From Terriglobus saanensis SP1PR4 (lineage in GTDB: Bacteria; Acidobacteriota; Terriglobia; Terriglobales; Acidobacteriaceae), in contig NC_014963.1 of assembly GCF_000179915.2 (NCBI RefSeq), forward strand, positions 682,001 through 746,000: 64,000 nucleotides of DNA, given 5' to 3'. The notes under the pieces were generated by a model. That model was given only the letters and a program-made list of their open reading frames with translations, was not told where the DNA came from and searched no databases. This document shows, in pieces, positions 34,849-43,494 of this stretch. The stretch's first letter is position 1. Every line of letters begins with the position of its first letter. The position numbers and the translations under genes were made by a program.

Positions 34849-36378
34849 CTACTTTTCCAGGTGATAGATCTTCAGGTCCCCATAATAGGGATCGACTACT
34901 TCTCCAACCAGCTTGCTTTGGACTTCTAGGTCTTTGAGGTCCTGGTTCAGCTCCAGGTAGAACCTGTCATCCGGCTCTCCCTGGGTCATCATGCGGTCGC
35001 CCACAATAAAATACCGCGCTCCGTAGAGGTCTGCTGCCATGTGCGGCGTGGTTCGCTCATAGGAGATAAAAGGATGATCGTGAAAAGCCAGCCAGAAGGT
35101 GATCGTCCCGAAAACCGTCGCATTTACTGGCACAAAGGCACGAAGCTTCGCGCCGAGCTCCGAATAGTTTGCCTTCCTGGCATTGTGGAGGAGAAGAAAA
35201 TTGGCAGATGCCTGCACGACGACCACCGCTAAAGTGCCGTATGTTAACCACCTGCGGAGATTGGCCCGTTCTTCCGTCGCGCGAATCGCAGCTCCAACCG
35301 CCAGGGCAAAAAGCGGTCCAACGATCGCCACATAGCGGGACGACTTGTTCACGGTATAGATCAGCCACAGTATAGAGGGGACAAGAAGCACCAGTTCCAC
35401 ATAAAACCAGCTCCGCTTGTATCTCCAAAGCAGGTAAGACGCGAAGAGGAAGAAGAGAGGGATCGGCAGGCGAACTGGAAGAGAGCCCAGATGTCCCGAA
35501 AGCATGTGGAAACCGAGAACGTCTGAATATCTCCTTCCTTCATGCAAAAACTTTTCCAAAAGTGGAACTTTTATGGCCCTGTTGAGGAACTCCTCGTGGA
35601 AACCCTCCAAACCCCGTGGAGCTGTGAAAATCCATAGAGCAAAGGGGACAAGTCCTATGGCAAAGCCAATCCAATAGGTCAAAGCGCCGCGAAGGATGAA
35701 ATCCCCGCGCTTCTTATCGAGGAAAAGGAAGAGTAAACCGAAAGAGATGAGATAGCCCAGCAGCGTAATGTGAAACATCGTTCCCGCCGCCATCACGAGT
35801 CCGCAGGCAAAGGCGTAGGCTGGCTTTCGCAAGTTCGCATACTTTTGCAGTGCCAGCAGACCGGCGAAGATACACATCGTCGTCAGCGCCTCGGGCCTTG
35901 CCGTACGCGAGGTCAGCACAAGCAGGTTATCGGTCGCGATGACGAATGTCGCACAGAGGGCCCCCGGAACTCCGAAAAGTTCCCTTGAAAGCCTATAGAC
36001 CAATACGACGACCAGCAGGCCAGCGAGAACAGACCCGATGCGCGCTGCAATCTGCCCCGTGCCGAAGAGCTTGAAGCCAGCGGCGATCACAAGGGCTGTG
36101 CCCGGCGGCCGCGCGTCAAAGTGGTTCTCCAGTTCATTCGGTCCAAGCGCCGGATCGCGCATCCCGTCGCCATGCACCAGGGAATAGGCCGGTGCGGCGT
36201 ACCAGCTCTCGTCCGTCACCCATCGATACGACAGAAACGGAAGCGTCTGCAGCAGAAAAAGCGCAATCGCCGCCAGAAGCCAGAGGTGTGTCCGTCTGGA
36301 AGTCGGTCTCCCGGTAGGAGGCGTCGATAGATCAGGCTGGTTGGGACGAGACAATAGGACCTCCGGAGACAGAGTCAT
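34849..36378 (-). CDS. Family 39-type membrane glycosyltransferase (ArnT/PMT-like)
   Basis: This protein of about 509 residues starts at the ATG at 36378; the in-frame extension upstream lies in repeat DNA. A first helix (LLAAIALFLLQTLPFL) is followed by the catalytic-type acidic loop YRWVTDESWYAAPAYSL, then by RPPGTALVIAAGF and about ten more helices to residue 395. The C-terminal 110 residues are soluble and periplasmic. The Asp-Glu in the first external loop is the usual GT39/GT83 active site for sugars carried on polyprenyl phosphate. It ends the surface-polymer island and may glycosylate lipids, proteins or EPS. Confidence 0.85.
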   Translation of the reverse strand: MTLSPEVLLSRPNQPDLSTPPTGRPTSRRTHLWLLAAIALFLLQTLPFLSYRWVTDESWYAAPAYSLVHGDGMRDPALGPNELENHFDARPPGTALVIAAGFKLFGTGQIAARIGSVLAGLLVVVLVYRLSRELFGVPGALCATFVIATDNLLVLTSRTARPEALTTMCIFAGLLALQKYANLRKPAYAFACGLVMAAGTMFHITLLGYLISFGLLFLFLDKKRGDFILRGALTYWIGFAIGLVPFALWIFTAPRGLEGFHEEFLNRAIKVPLLEKFLHEGRRYSDVLGFHMLSGHLGSLPVRLPIPLFFLFASYLLWRYKRSWFYVELVLLVPSILWLIYTVNKSSRYVAIVGPLFALAVGAAIRATEERANLRRWLTYGTLAVVVVQASANFLLLHNARKANYSELGAKLRAFVPVNATVFGTITFWLAFHDHPFISYERTTPHMAADLYGARYFIVGDRMMTQGEPDDRFYLELNQDLKDLEVQSKLVGEVVDPYYGDLKIYHLEK

Positions 36379-36463
36379 CTTACGATGCCGAACTCTACAA
36401 GTTGCTGGGCATTCGTAGCGATTGAATGCTTCCGGAACCAAAAGGCTACGGACGCCGCATCCG

Positions 36464-36616
36464 ATCGCGCTCCGCGCGATACCAACAGATCTCTCCGCTA
36501 CGCGACGATAAAGCTGTCGCTCCGGTCGAGATGACGGAGATCTCACCCACCCCACATCACCACCGTCATTTTCGACCGAGCGCGTAGCGGGAGCGGAGAA
36601 ATCTGCTTTGTTATGC
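36464..36616 (+). repeat. Dispersed repeat, family B (about 150 bp), copy 1
   Basis: The element matches the reverse complement of 43495-43649 over its whole length with few differences, by eye near 90%. Each copy is itself an imperfect palindrome: CAGATCTCTCCGCTACGCG near one end mirrors CGGGAGCGGAGAAATCTGC near the other, with GACCGGAGCG/CGGTCGA parts inside. It resembles a REP/BIME or MITE-type intergenic element. The first bases of the window (GAGAAATCTGCTTC) look like the edge of a third copy. Confidence 0.8.
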
Positions 36617-36730
36617 GCCGAAGGCGCAGCCTCCCCCGTGCGTGTTTGCCGCTAAGATCTATAAACCGTTGAAATAAAGTAGTTTAATCGAAATTTTGCA
36701 TTCAAAGCGCCATGCGAAATCCCCAAAACT

Positions 36731-36750
36731 TTGCGCAAAAAATTGCGCAA
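36731..36750. promoter_or_regulatory. Two TTGCGCAA palindromes in tandem
   Basis: TTGCGCAA occurs twice with a four-base A spacer (36731-36738 and 36743-36750). Each octamer is a perfect palindrome. The pair sits directly before the 27-bp motif and about 120 bases before the ATG at 36868, suiting two dimers of one regulator. Confidence 0.45.
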
Positions 36751-36751
36751 A

Positions 36752-36778
36752 GTGGAATATTTATATCCAAAAATGGTA
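36752..36778 (+). repeat. 27-bp conserved upstream motif, copy 2
   Basis: The motif runs GTGGAATATTTATATCC and continues to AAAAATGGTA. It is the partner of 14554-14580 (23 of 27 identical) and lies 89-116 bases before the ATG at 36868, a similar distance to that of copy 1 from its gene. Confidence 0.6.
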
Positions 36779-36867
36779 AATAATGTGGCAAATCGAGTTG
36801 TCGAAGGCGTACGTTGAAGGAACTCGCTACTGCGAGCGGGCCCTTCACAGGGAATTGGAGCTTGATC

Positions 36868-37290
36868 ATGAAGCCATTTCTTACTGCTACCGTTCTGACA
36901 CTTGCACTTTCCATGTCCCAGCTCGTCTCTGCCGAAAACCGTTTTTGCCTTGGCGGCGAAACGGACCATCTCGACGCCGCCGGCAAACAGGCTTGCGCCA
37001 CGCAGATCAAGTCAGCGCAGAAATTGGTTTCGCAGCACCCCGGCGTCGATAACTGGCATTTTGTTGTCGTGTGTGGTGAGACCGGATGGAGTGACTATGC
37101 CCTCTTCGCTCACGACAGCGCCACGTCGCTCCGCGAAGCATCGCTCGACATCAGCTACACCGATCGCACTATCTACCTCCGCGGCGATCGCCTCTCGGTA
37201 GAACCGACCAAGGCCGATCCTAAGCTGACCATGGCGCTTGTTGCCCTGTCCGCGGCATCCCACTCCACCACTACCCAGGGCGCGGAATAA
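36868..37290 (+). CDS. Small secreted protein of unknown function
   Basis: This protein of about 140 residues starts at the ATG at 36868; an in-frame ATG at 36814 would add 18 residues before the signal. The signal peptide reads MKPFLTATVLTLALSMSQLVSA. The mature part has three cysteines (FCLGGETD, KQACATQI, VVVCGETGW) and ends in a Ser/Thr-rich tail. I recognise no family. The pattern YALFAHDSATSLREASLDIS followed by YTDRTIYLRG suggests a small alpha/beta domain. It is monocistronic and carries the 27-bp motif in its promoter region. Confidence 0.75.
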   Translation: MKPFLTATVLTLALSMSQLVSAENRFCLGGETDHLDAAGKQACATQIKSAQKLVSQHPGVDNWHFVVVCGETGWSDYALFAHDSATSLREASLDISYTDRTIYLRGDRLSVEPTKADPKLTMALVALSAASHSTTTQGAE

Positions 37291-37355
37291 TCCTTTTTCG
37301 CTGCTCTCTGTTCCTGCTTCCAACCCAGCGAAGACGAGCTTATACTGGGCAAGTC

Positions 37356-37430
37356 GCGGGAGTAGCTCAATGGTAGAGTAGCGGCTTCCCAAGCCGTTGG
37401 TTGCGGGTTCGATCCCCGTCTCCCGCTCCA
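37356..37430 (+). tRNA. tRNA-Gly (anticodon CCC)
   Basis: This 75-nt cloverleaf has acceptor stem GCGGGAG/CTCCCGC and an encoded TCCA end. The anticodon loop TTCCCAA gives CCC, reading GGG. The T-loop reads GGGTTCGATCCCC. It lies between the secreted-protein gene and the convergent protease gene. Confidence 0.97.
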
Positions 37431-37444
37431 AAGTTCAGACACAA

Positions 37445-37476
37445 AGAAGCCCGGCTAATGGCCGGACTTCTCTCTT
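37445..37476 (+). terminator. Probable terminator after tRNA-Gly
   Basis: AGAAGCCCGGC pairs with GCCGGACTTCT (one mismatch) around a five-base loop, followed by the pyrimidine tract CTCTT. It lies 15 bases after the tRNA and, from the other side, 17 bases after the ctpA stop, so it may serve both. Confidence 0.55.
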
Positions 37477-37492
37477 GCCACAACTGCTTCTC

Positions 37493-39112
37493 TTACTGCC
37501 GCAGACTCGCCGTCTTCGCAACCTGAGGTTTCGCCGTCGTATGCTCCTCAAGCGCCTGCGCCTCGGGAAGATATGTCAGTGCCTTGTTGATCGTCGGATC
37601 CCAGTCGGCACGGACCTTCAACCCCTCGATCTGTCCAAACTGCGAGGTCACGAGATCGGCCTTGATGCTCATCTTGACCCAGTCAAGATTGGCCGCAATG
37701 TCTTGATCGGTGTAATCGATCTTCTGCTCTTTCAGGAATGCCTTGAACTCCTGCATAACGGCGTCGTCGACCTGGAAGTCCTTTGTTACCGATCGGTTGG
37801 AGAGGTAGTGCTTCGAGAAGTTGAAGAACGCATAGTGCTGGGCCATGCCATTCTGGAACGGATTCGACTTTGGCGCTTCAATCTTCTCGTCCGGCGTAAT
37901 GCCGCCGCCACCGTAGACCGTCCGTCCGCTGTCCGTCAGCTTCACTTCGCGGTTGGCGTTGTCTTTCTTGGACGCTCCATCGCGCACATAATAATAGTCA
38001 TAGAGCGACACATTACTATAGTTGCGCTGGATCAGGCGTCCGCTGGGTGTGTAGTAGTGGAAGGTCGTCAGGGCCAGACCAGTGTTGTCCGCCACCTGGA
38101 ATACCGTCTGGACCAGCCCCTTGCCGAAGGTCGTCTCGCCGACGATCAGGGCGCGGTCATGGTCCTGCAGGGCTCCGGAGACAATCTCCGCCGCTGAGGC
38201 CGTATTCCTGTTTACGAGGACCACAATCGGATAAGGCTTGCTGTCAGTGCCGCGGTTCGCGCGATAGACCTGGTCGGGATACGACCGCCCCTTCTGCGAC
38301 ACAACCACCTGTCCGCGCTGCAGAAACTTGTCCGCCATAGCCACGGCTTCATTCACCAGGCCGCCCGGATTGCTGCGCATATCGATCAAAAGGCCGTTCA
38401 GCGGACCAAAGCGCTCCAGGGCCTCGCCTACCTCGTGGCTGGTGGTTTCCATGAACTGTCCTACATGGATATAGCCCACGCCCGGCTTGATCAGAAAGGC
38501 AAGATCCACCGAAGGACGTGGAATTGAATCACGAATCAGGGAAAATACGAGCGGCTTCGGAGCGCCTTCGCGCACCATCGTCACCTGTACCTGCGTTCCT
38601 TTGGGCCCCTTGAGTGCCGTAGATACGGCCACGGAGTCCATGCCGTCCGTCGTTTTGCCGTCGACGGCCGAGATAATGTCGCCCGGGCGAATGCCGGCCT
38701 TGTAGGAAGGCGTTCCCTCAAAGGGAGCCAGGACCACGATCCGCTGGACACCGGCGATCAACTGGGGCTGGATGCTCATGCCGACGCCGTAATACTGTCC
38801 GTGCTGGTCCTCGCGCATCTGCGCGTAAGCCTTGGGGTCGTAAAAGCTGGAATGGGGATCCAGGACGTGCAACATGTTCGGAATCGCGCCGTCGTAGATG
38901 ATCTTGTCGACCTTCTCGTTATTCAGGGGATCGGCATAGTTTTGCTCGATCACGCTGTAGACGTCGGTGAACTGATGCAGGCTGTCGCGCAGGGTGGACT
39001 CTTCGGTCGCCGCCTGTGCGCTTACCTTCTGGTTCATGAGGGACCCAACAACCGCACAGGTCGAAAGAAACAACGTCAGGGAGAGTACAGCGCGGGGCGT
39101 GCGGAAAGCCAT
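37493..39112 (-). CDS. Carboxy-terminal processing protease (S41 family, CtpA/Prc-like)
   Basis: This exported serine protease of 539 residues starts at the ATG at 39112 (AGAGGT eight bases upstream). An N-terminal signal or anchor (LSLTLFLSTCAVVGSLM) is followed by the S41 cap region DPHSSFYDPKAYAQM and a PDZ domain (about 115-195, GIRPGDIISAVDGKTT). The catalytic core has LLIDMRSNPGGLV, nucleophile Ser in NTASAAEIVSGALQDHD and the general-base Lys in TFGKGLVQTV. The C-terminal 150 residues are an extra helical part. It trims or degrades periplasmic proteins from their C-termini. It is divergent from a SurA-like chaperone, which fits an envelope quality-control pair. Confidence 0.95.
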   Translation of the reverse strand: MAFRTPRAVLSLTLFLSTCAVVGSLMNQKVSAQAATEESTLRDSLHQFTDVYSVIEQNYADPLNNEKVDKIIYDGAIPNMLHVLDPHSSFYDPKAYAQMREDQHGQYYGVGMSIQPQLIAGVQRIVVLAPFEGTPSYKAGIRPGDIISAVDGKTTDGMDSVAVSTALKGPKGTQVQVTMVREGAPKPLVFSLIRDSIPRPSVDLAFLIKPGVGYIHVGQFMETTSHEVGEALERFGPLNGLLIDMRSNPGGLVNEAVAMADKFLQRGQVVVSQKGRSYPDQVYRANRGTDSKPYPIVVLVNRNTASAAEIVSGALQDHDRALIVGETTFGKGLVQTVFQVADNTGLALTTFHYYTPSGRLIQRNYSNVSLYDYYYVRDGASKKDNANREVKLTDSGRTVYGGGGITPDEKIEAPKSNPFQNGMAQHYAFFNFSKHYLSNRSVTKDFQVDDAVMQEFKAFLKEQKIDYTDQDIAANLDWVKMSIKADLVTSQFGQIEGLKVRADWDPTINKALTYLPEAQALEEHTTAKPQVAKTASLRQ

Positions 39113-39402
39113 CAGTCGTTACCTCTGGGACGCTGCCGTAGGCGACTCGCACGGCAGCAACTACCTCGGGACGGGGAGTCTTGGTGAGCTCCTCCACCCC
39201 TCGTGGGTAGGACGAAGTATAGCACCGGAAGGTTATCGATTTCCCCGGCAAACACCTCCCCAACGTAACGCCCACCACACCACTTTGCACAGTAGAATAG
39301 GAGCTAACCCGATACCGTCCGACGTCACCGCCAGTCCAAGCAGCAGGCACTCCGGTGGACGCACTTACGACGCCACGGGAAAGATTCTCTTTGCAGGTAT
39401 TG

Positions 39403-41292
39403 ATGACCGTCCGAATCTCGCAGCTCCGCTCCACCGCAGCCATTGCACTTAGCGCGCTTCTGGCCCTGTCCCTTACGGCATCCGCGCAGCTCAAATCGCC
39501 GCGTTATCAAAGCCCGGGCACGCTTCCCGCAGAGCCGCAGAGCACGATCCTGCCGTCCACTCCGGCCATCACGCCGGACGGTGTTGTGGTGGAAGATGTT
39601 GTTGTGCGCGTGAATGACCAGATCATTTCGCGTTCGGACGTGGAGCGCCAGGAGCAGCAGCTCCAGGCGGAACTGCGCCAAGGTGGTGCACAGGCGGGCG
39701 ATCCGGCAGAGCGGCAGAAGAACATGCTCCGCGATCTGATCGATCAGCAGCTTCTGCTTTCGCGCGGCAAGGAACTCGGCATCACCGGCGACACGGAGCT
39801 GATCCGTCGCCTCGACGACATCCGCAAGCAGAACCACCTCGACAGCATGGAAGACCTGGAAAAGGCCGCCCGCGCGCAGGGTGTTTCCTTTGAAGACTTC
39901 AAGGCACAGATCCGGAACAGCATCATCACCTCCAGCGTCGTCCGCGACGAAGTCAGCCGCCATCTACAGATGACACAGGCCGACGAGCGCAAGTATTACG
40001 ACGCGCATAAAGATCAGTTCGCTCAGCAGGAACAGGTTCGTCTCTCCGAGATCCTGATTCCTCTTCCCGCCGATGCTACGGACGCCGCCATTGCCCAGGC
40101 GCAGGCCAAAGCCGAAGAGACTGCCGCCAAGATCCGCGCGGGTGCAGCCTTTGCCGATGTCGCCAAAACGACCTCCGGCGGTCCCACCGCAGCGCAGGGA
40201 GGCGATCTCGGCTTCTTCAAGCGTGGTGGGCTGGCGCCGGTGCTCGAAGAGAAGACCTTCCCCCTTAAGGTTGGAGACTTTACCGCGCCCATTCGCACGC
40301 GCCAGGGCTTTGTGATCCTTCAGGCCACGGAGCACCAGGAAGCCGGTGTGCCTCCGCTTGCACAGGTGGATCAGCAGGTGCAGGAGGCCATGTATCAGGA
40401 CCAGATGCAGCCCGCTCTCCGCGCCTATCTCACCCATCTGCGCGAAGATGCCTACATCGACATCAAGCCCGGCTTCGTAGATTCTGGTGCGTCGCCACTT
40501 CAGACCAAGCCTCTCTTCAGCGCTTACACGGCGCCTACACCGAAGAAGAAGGCTGCCCCCGCAAAGGCGCGTTTCGATCGCCACACCACGACCGCAGCAG
40601 CAGGTGCAGCTCCCGCCGCCGCTCTGCTGGCGCCGGTACAGCTCGACAAAAAGGGCCGCCCCAAGAAGATCAAGAAGGAAAAGATTCGCTACGGCCAGGC
40701 GCCTCGCCTCGCTCTCCCTGCCGCTCCTGACGATGGCACGAACACCGCAACGGGTGGAACCCCTGTGGCTGCGGCACCGGGTACGGCCATTGCACCCACC
40801 ACCAGCGACAACACCGTTTCGGCGGCCAACGCCAGCGATGATCCGCTCGCGCCCCAGGCGGCTCCTGCGAAGAAGACACGCTATAGCTCGCGCGTTGTGG
40901 AAGTGCGTAAGGCAAAAGTCGAGAAGCTTGAAAAGAAGCAGGCCGACAAGATTGCAGCCACACCCAACGGCCCCAGCGCCGACGAGGTGAACTCCAAGAA
41001 GGTGCAGGCTGCTCCGCTGGGACTGAATGGCGATACGGCCACCAAGAAAAAGAAGAAGCGCAAGAAGGGTGAAGCCAAGGAGCGCTACTCGGAGAAGCCG
41101 GTAGAAAAGGCTGCTCCTCTGATCGACAACACGCAGCCGCGTCTGCCGAAGACGGATACGACTACGCCGAAGCCGACCTCGGACACCACGACGCTTCCAC
41201 CCGCGAACCAGCCCGCGCCCGGCAGCACGGCTCCGGCTCCCGCAACTCCTGGAAATCCTGCTCCGAGCACCACCACGCTGCCTCCACAGTGA
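39403..41292 (+). CDS. SurA-like periplasmic peptidyl-prolyl isomerase with low-complexity tail
   Basis: This protein of about 629 residues starts at the ATG at 39403; a GTG at 39355 is in frame. The signal peptide reads STAAIALSALLALSLTASA. A SurA-type N-domain (VVVRVNDQIISRSDVERQEQ, about 50-190) precedes one parvulin domain (about 200-320: RLSEILIPLP, GGDLGFFKRGGLAP, PIRTRQGFVILQATE). The chaperone part ends near residue 350. About 270 further residues are Ala/Pro/Lys/Thr-rich and disordered, with lysine blocks such as TKKKKKRKKGEAKERYSEK. The core should fold outer-membrane proteins; the tail is unusual and may bind the cell wall or polyanions. Confidence 0.9.
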   Translation: MTVRISQLRSTAAIALSALLALSLTASAQLKSPRYQSPGTLPAEPQSTILPSTPAITPDGVVVEDVVVRVNDQIISRSDVERQEQQLQAELRQGGAQAGDPAERQKNMLRDLIDQQLLLSRGKELGITGDTELIRRLDDIRKQNHLDSMEDLEKAARAQGVSFEDFKAQIRNSIITSSVVRDEVSRHLQMTQADERKYYDAHKDQFAQQEQVRLSEILIPLPADATDAAIAQAQAKAEETAAKIRAGAAFADVAKTTSGGPTAAQGGDLGFFKRGGLAPVLEEKTFPLKVGDFTAPIRTRQGFVILQATEHQEAGVPPLAQVDQQVQEAMYQDQMQPALRAYLTHLREDAYIDIKPGFVDSGASPLQTKPLFSAYTAPTPKKKAAPAKARFDRHTTTAAAGAAPAAALLAPVQLDKKGRPKKIKKEKIRYGQAPRLALPAAPDDGTNTATGGTPVAAAPGTAIAPTTSDNTVSAANASDDPLAPQAAPAKKTRYSSRVVEVRKAKVEKLEKKQADKIAATPNGPSADEVNSKKVQAAPLGLNGDTATKKKKKRKKGEAKERYSEKPVEKAAPLIDNTQPRLPKTDTTTPKPTSDTTTLPPANQPAPGSTAPAPATPGNPAPSTTTLPPQ

Positions 41293-41312
41293 TTTACTAA
41301 TAGTAAGAACTC

Positions 41313-41346
41313 TGTGCCCCATCCTTTCACAAAGGGATGGGGCACA
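41313..41346 (+). terminator. Hairpin after the SurA-like gene (repeat family A-related)
   Basis: TGTGCCCCATCC (41313-41324) pairs exactly with GGATGGGGCACA (41335-41346) around a ten-base partly paired loop. It lies 20 bases after the stop of the SurA-like gene. The arm resembles the 5' end of repeat family A, so the repeat may have been adopted as a terminator. No long T-run follows. Confidence 0.55.
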
Positions 41347-41381
41347 CTGCTTTTGGGCGAACCGCGTTATCCTTGCCTTGC

Positions 41382-42365
41382 ATGAAAGACTTCTACATCG
41401 CAGACGCGGCGAAGCACGAAAACGCCCACATTACCTCGTACTTTGCCCTTGCCAGCATCAGCGCACGCGACAAAAAGGGAGGCGGTGGACAATACCTCGC
41501 GCTCACCCTCGCGGATAAAACCGGCAGCTTTGAAGCACGCATGTGGGAAGACTTCGCCGATGCTCTCAACACCTGCTCCTCCGGCTGTTATGTCAAAGTG
41601 CAGGGCCGCATCGACAAGTACCAGGGCCGCTATCAGATCACACTTTCGAAGATGCGCTCCGCTGCCGAGAGCGAGATCGATACCGCCGACTTTCAACCCA
41701 CCACGCAGTACGACATCGCCGCGCTCTCGACGGAGCTCGATACCTTCGTCGCCAGCTTTACTAATCACCATCTCCAGGCCCTCGTTCGCAGCTTCCTCGA
41801 CGATCCCGATCTCGGCCCGGCCTTCCGCACCGCGCCTGCTGCGAAGATGCTCCACCACGCGTGGATCGGTGGCCTGCTCGAACACGTCGTCTTTCTTCTG
41901 CGTCTCGCGGAGCGCATCGCGCCGCAGTACCCTGAGGTCGATCGCGACCTGCTCATGACGGGAGCGATTTTGCATGACTTCGGCAAGGTCCGCGAGCTCG
42001 CCTGGAAGACCAGCTTCAGCTACACCGCAGAGGGGCAGCTCCTTGGCCACATCACCATCGTGATCGGCATGCTGCGGGATAAGATCCGTCTGCTGCCAGA
42101 GTTCCCCGACCGCCTTCGCATCCTCGTGGAGCACCTGATCCTCTCGCACCACGGACGCTTCGAGTTCGGTTCGCCCAAGCTGCCCATGACGCCGGAAGCC
42201 ATCGTCTTCTCCGCCATCGACGACCTCGAAGCGAAGATGCAGAACATCCGCGCCGAGTTCCAGAAGGCCCTCGAAGGCGGCAAAGCTCCGGACGAGGTCA
42301 CGGACTTCTCTCGCAGCATGGAGCGCGCGCTACTTAACTCGAAAGCGTATCTCGCAGGCGAATGA
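41382..42365 (+). CDS. YhaM-like 3'-5' exoribonuclease (OB fold plus HD domain)
   Basis: This protein of about 327 residues starts at the ATG at 41382. An OB-fold nucleic-acid binding domain covers about 15-105 (YLALTLADKTGSFEARMWED, YVKVQGRIDKYQGRYQIT). The HD phosphohydrolase/nuclease domain follows: HHAWIGGLLEHVVFLLRLA, the metal-binding ILHDFGKVREL and LILSHHGRFEFGSP. This is the architecture of B. subtilis YhaM, which trims RNA or single-stranded DNA 3' ends. Its last codons overlap the start of the VWA gene (ATGA). Confidence 0.9.
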   Translation: MKDFYIADAAKHENAHITSYFALASISARDKKGGGGQYLALTLADKTGSFEARMWEDFADALNTCSSGCYVKVQGRIDKYQGRYQITLSKMRSAAESEIDTADFQPTTQYDIAALSTELDTFVASFTNHHLQALVRSFLDDPDLGPAFRTAPAAKMLHHAWIGGLLEHVVFLLRLAERIAPQYPEVDRDLLMTGAILHDFGKVRELAWKTSFSYTAEGQLLGHITIVIGMLRDKIRLLPEFPDRLRILVEHLILSHHGRFEFGSPKLPMTPEAIVFSAIDDLEAKMQNIRAEFQKALEGGKAPDEVTDFSRSMERALLNSKAYLAGE

Positions 42366-43438
42366 TCTCCATGGGCAGAGGTCGATGGGTTGCTGTTCTC
42401 TTCGCCGCTCATCTGACCTTTGCGCAAAACCCGGTGCCTCCTACAACCGAAATACGCACTACCTCCACGCTCGTTCTTGTTCCCGCCCTCGTTCACTCGG
42501 CGGCTGGAGAACTGCTCCTGGGGCTCAACGCGAATGACTTCATCGTGACGGATAACGGGGTCGAGCAGAAGGTCGCGTTGGAAGAAGTAGAGCGCCAGCC
42601 GGTTTCGATTCTTGTCGTGATGCAGACCGGCGGTGCGGGTCAGCGCCAGTTCGAGTACTACCGGAACGTTCCGACTTTGCTTGACGCCATGGGAGGAAGC
42701 GCGAAGCACGAAACCGCGGTGATGACCTTCGACAGCGCGCCCGAAGATCTCTTTCCCTTCGTCTCTAATCCCGCGCGATTGAAACAGGCCTTCACGCATC
42801 CACACGCGGGCGATCATGGCGCAGCAGTTCTGGACGCGGTGAACTACGCCATCGATCTCTTCAAAGGGAAGCCCGCAGGTACGCGACGCATCATCCTTCT
42901 GCTGAGTCAGCCGCAGGATCACGGCAGCAAGGTGCATGCGGAAGAGGTCGTCCGTCGCCTGGGCGAAAACAATATCACGATCTTCAGCGTCTCGTTCTCG
43001 CCGGAGAAGACCTGGCTCAAAGACCAGTTCACAAGGGAGCGCCAGGGAAATCCGCCGTACAAGATGACGGGCCGTCCTGACATCATTGGGACGTTCAGTC
43101 TATCGACCCCGCTCGGTGTTGCCCTGAAGGCCATGCGCGAAGATGCCGCGGCAGAGATTGCAAGCCTCTCCGGCGGAGAGCACGCACGCTTCGATGACAC
43201 GCGCAGCCTCGAAGAGCAACTGGCCCTCATCGCGAATCAGATCCCTAACCGCTATCTTCTGAGCTTCAGCCCAAGCTCAAACGCACCGGGTTTTCACGCG
43301 CTCAAGGTGCAGGTGAAGGGGCAAGCTGATCCAGTCAGCGTCTCCGCGCGAACGGGCTATTGGTCAAGCGCCGATACGGCTTCTGCTGCGATCAAGCAGC
43401 GACCGATGTTGTCCCCTAACCACTTTGTCTTCCCGTAG
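42362..43438 (+). CDS. VWFA-related protein of acidobacterial type
   Basis: This 358-residue exported protein starts at the ATG at 42362, coupled to the nuclease stop. After a signal (VAVLFAAHLTFAQ) comes a short N-domain (LVLVPALVHSAAGELLLGLNANDF, in parts), typical of this family, then a von Willebrand A fold (about 80-285). The metal-site motif DxSxS is absent: the equivalent strand reads SILVVMQTGGAGQ, so metal-dependent adhesion is unlikely. Such proteins are expanded in acidobacteria; their function is unknown. The last ten residues (PMLSPNHFVFP) are encoded by the edge of a dispersed repeat, so the C-terminus has probably been altered by repeat insertion. Confidence 0.88.
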   Translation: MISMGRGRWVAVLFAAHLTFAQNPVPPTTEIRTTSTLVLVPALVHSAAGELLLGLNANDFIVTDNGVEQKVALEEVERQPVSILVVMQTGGAGQRQFEYYRNVPTLLDAMGGSAKHETAVMTFDSAPEDLFPFVSNPARLKQAFTHPHAGDHGAAVLDAVNYAIDLFKGKPAGTRRIILLLSQPQDHGSKVHAEEVVRRLGENNITIFSVSFSPEKTWLKDQFTRERQGNPPYKMTGRPDIIGTFSLSTPLGVALKAMREDAAAEIASLSGGEHARFDDTRSLEEQLALIANQIPNRYLLSFSPSSNAPGFHALKVQVKGQADPVSVSARTGYWSSADTASAAIKQRPMLSPNHFVFP

Positions 43439-43494
43439 GGAAGCGAAGGGATCTGCTGTTTCAAGTCGCTCTTCGAGCGAAGGATGCGCTGCGC

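Larger units (their letters stand above)
36379..36867. other. Long intergenic region with several repeats
   Basis: This stretch of about 490 bp holds repeat element B (36464-36616), a TTGCGCAA double palindrome (36731-36750) and copy 2 of the 27-bp motif (36752-36778). I find no gene in it. The promoter of the secreted protein at 36868 must lie in the last 150 bp. Confidence 0.6.

Noticed and set aside
36379-36555. N-terminal extension of the GT39 gene
   Set aside because: The extra 59 codons fall in repeat family B and have shadow-like composition. The ATG at 36378 precedes a normal membrane protein start.
39964-41322. 452-residue frame antisense to the SurA-like gene
   Set aside because: It results from the low-complexity Ala/Pro/Lys tail on the other strand and has no recognisable motif.
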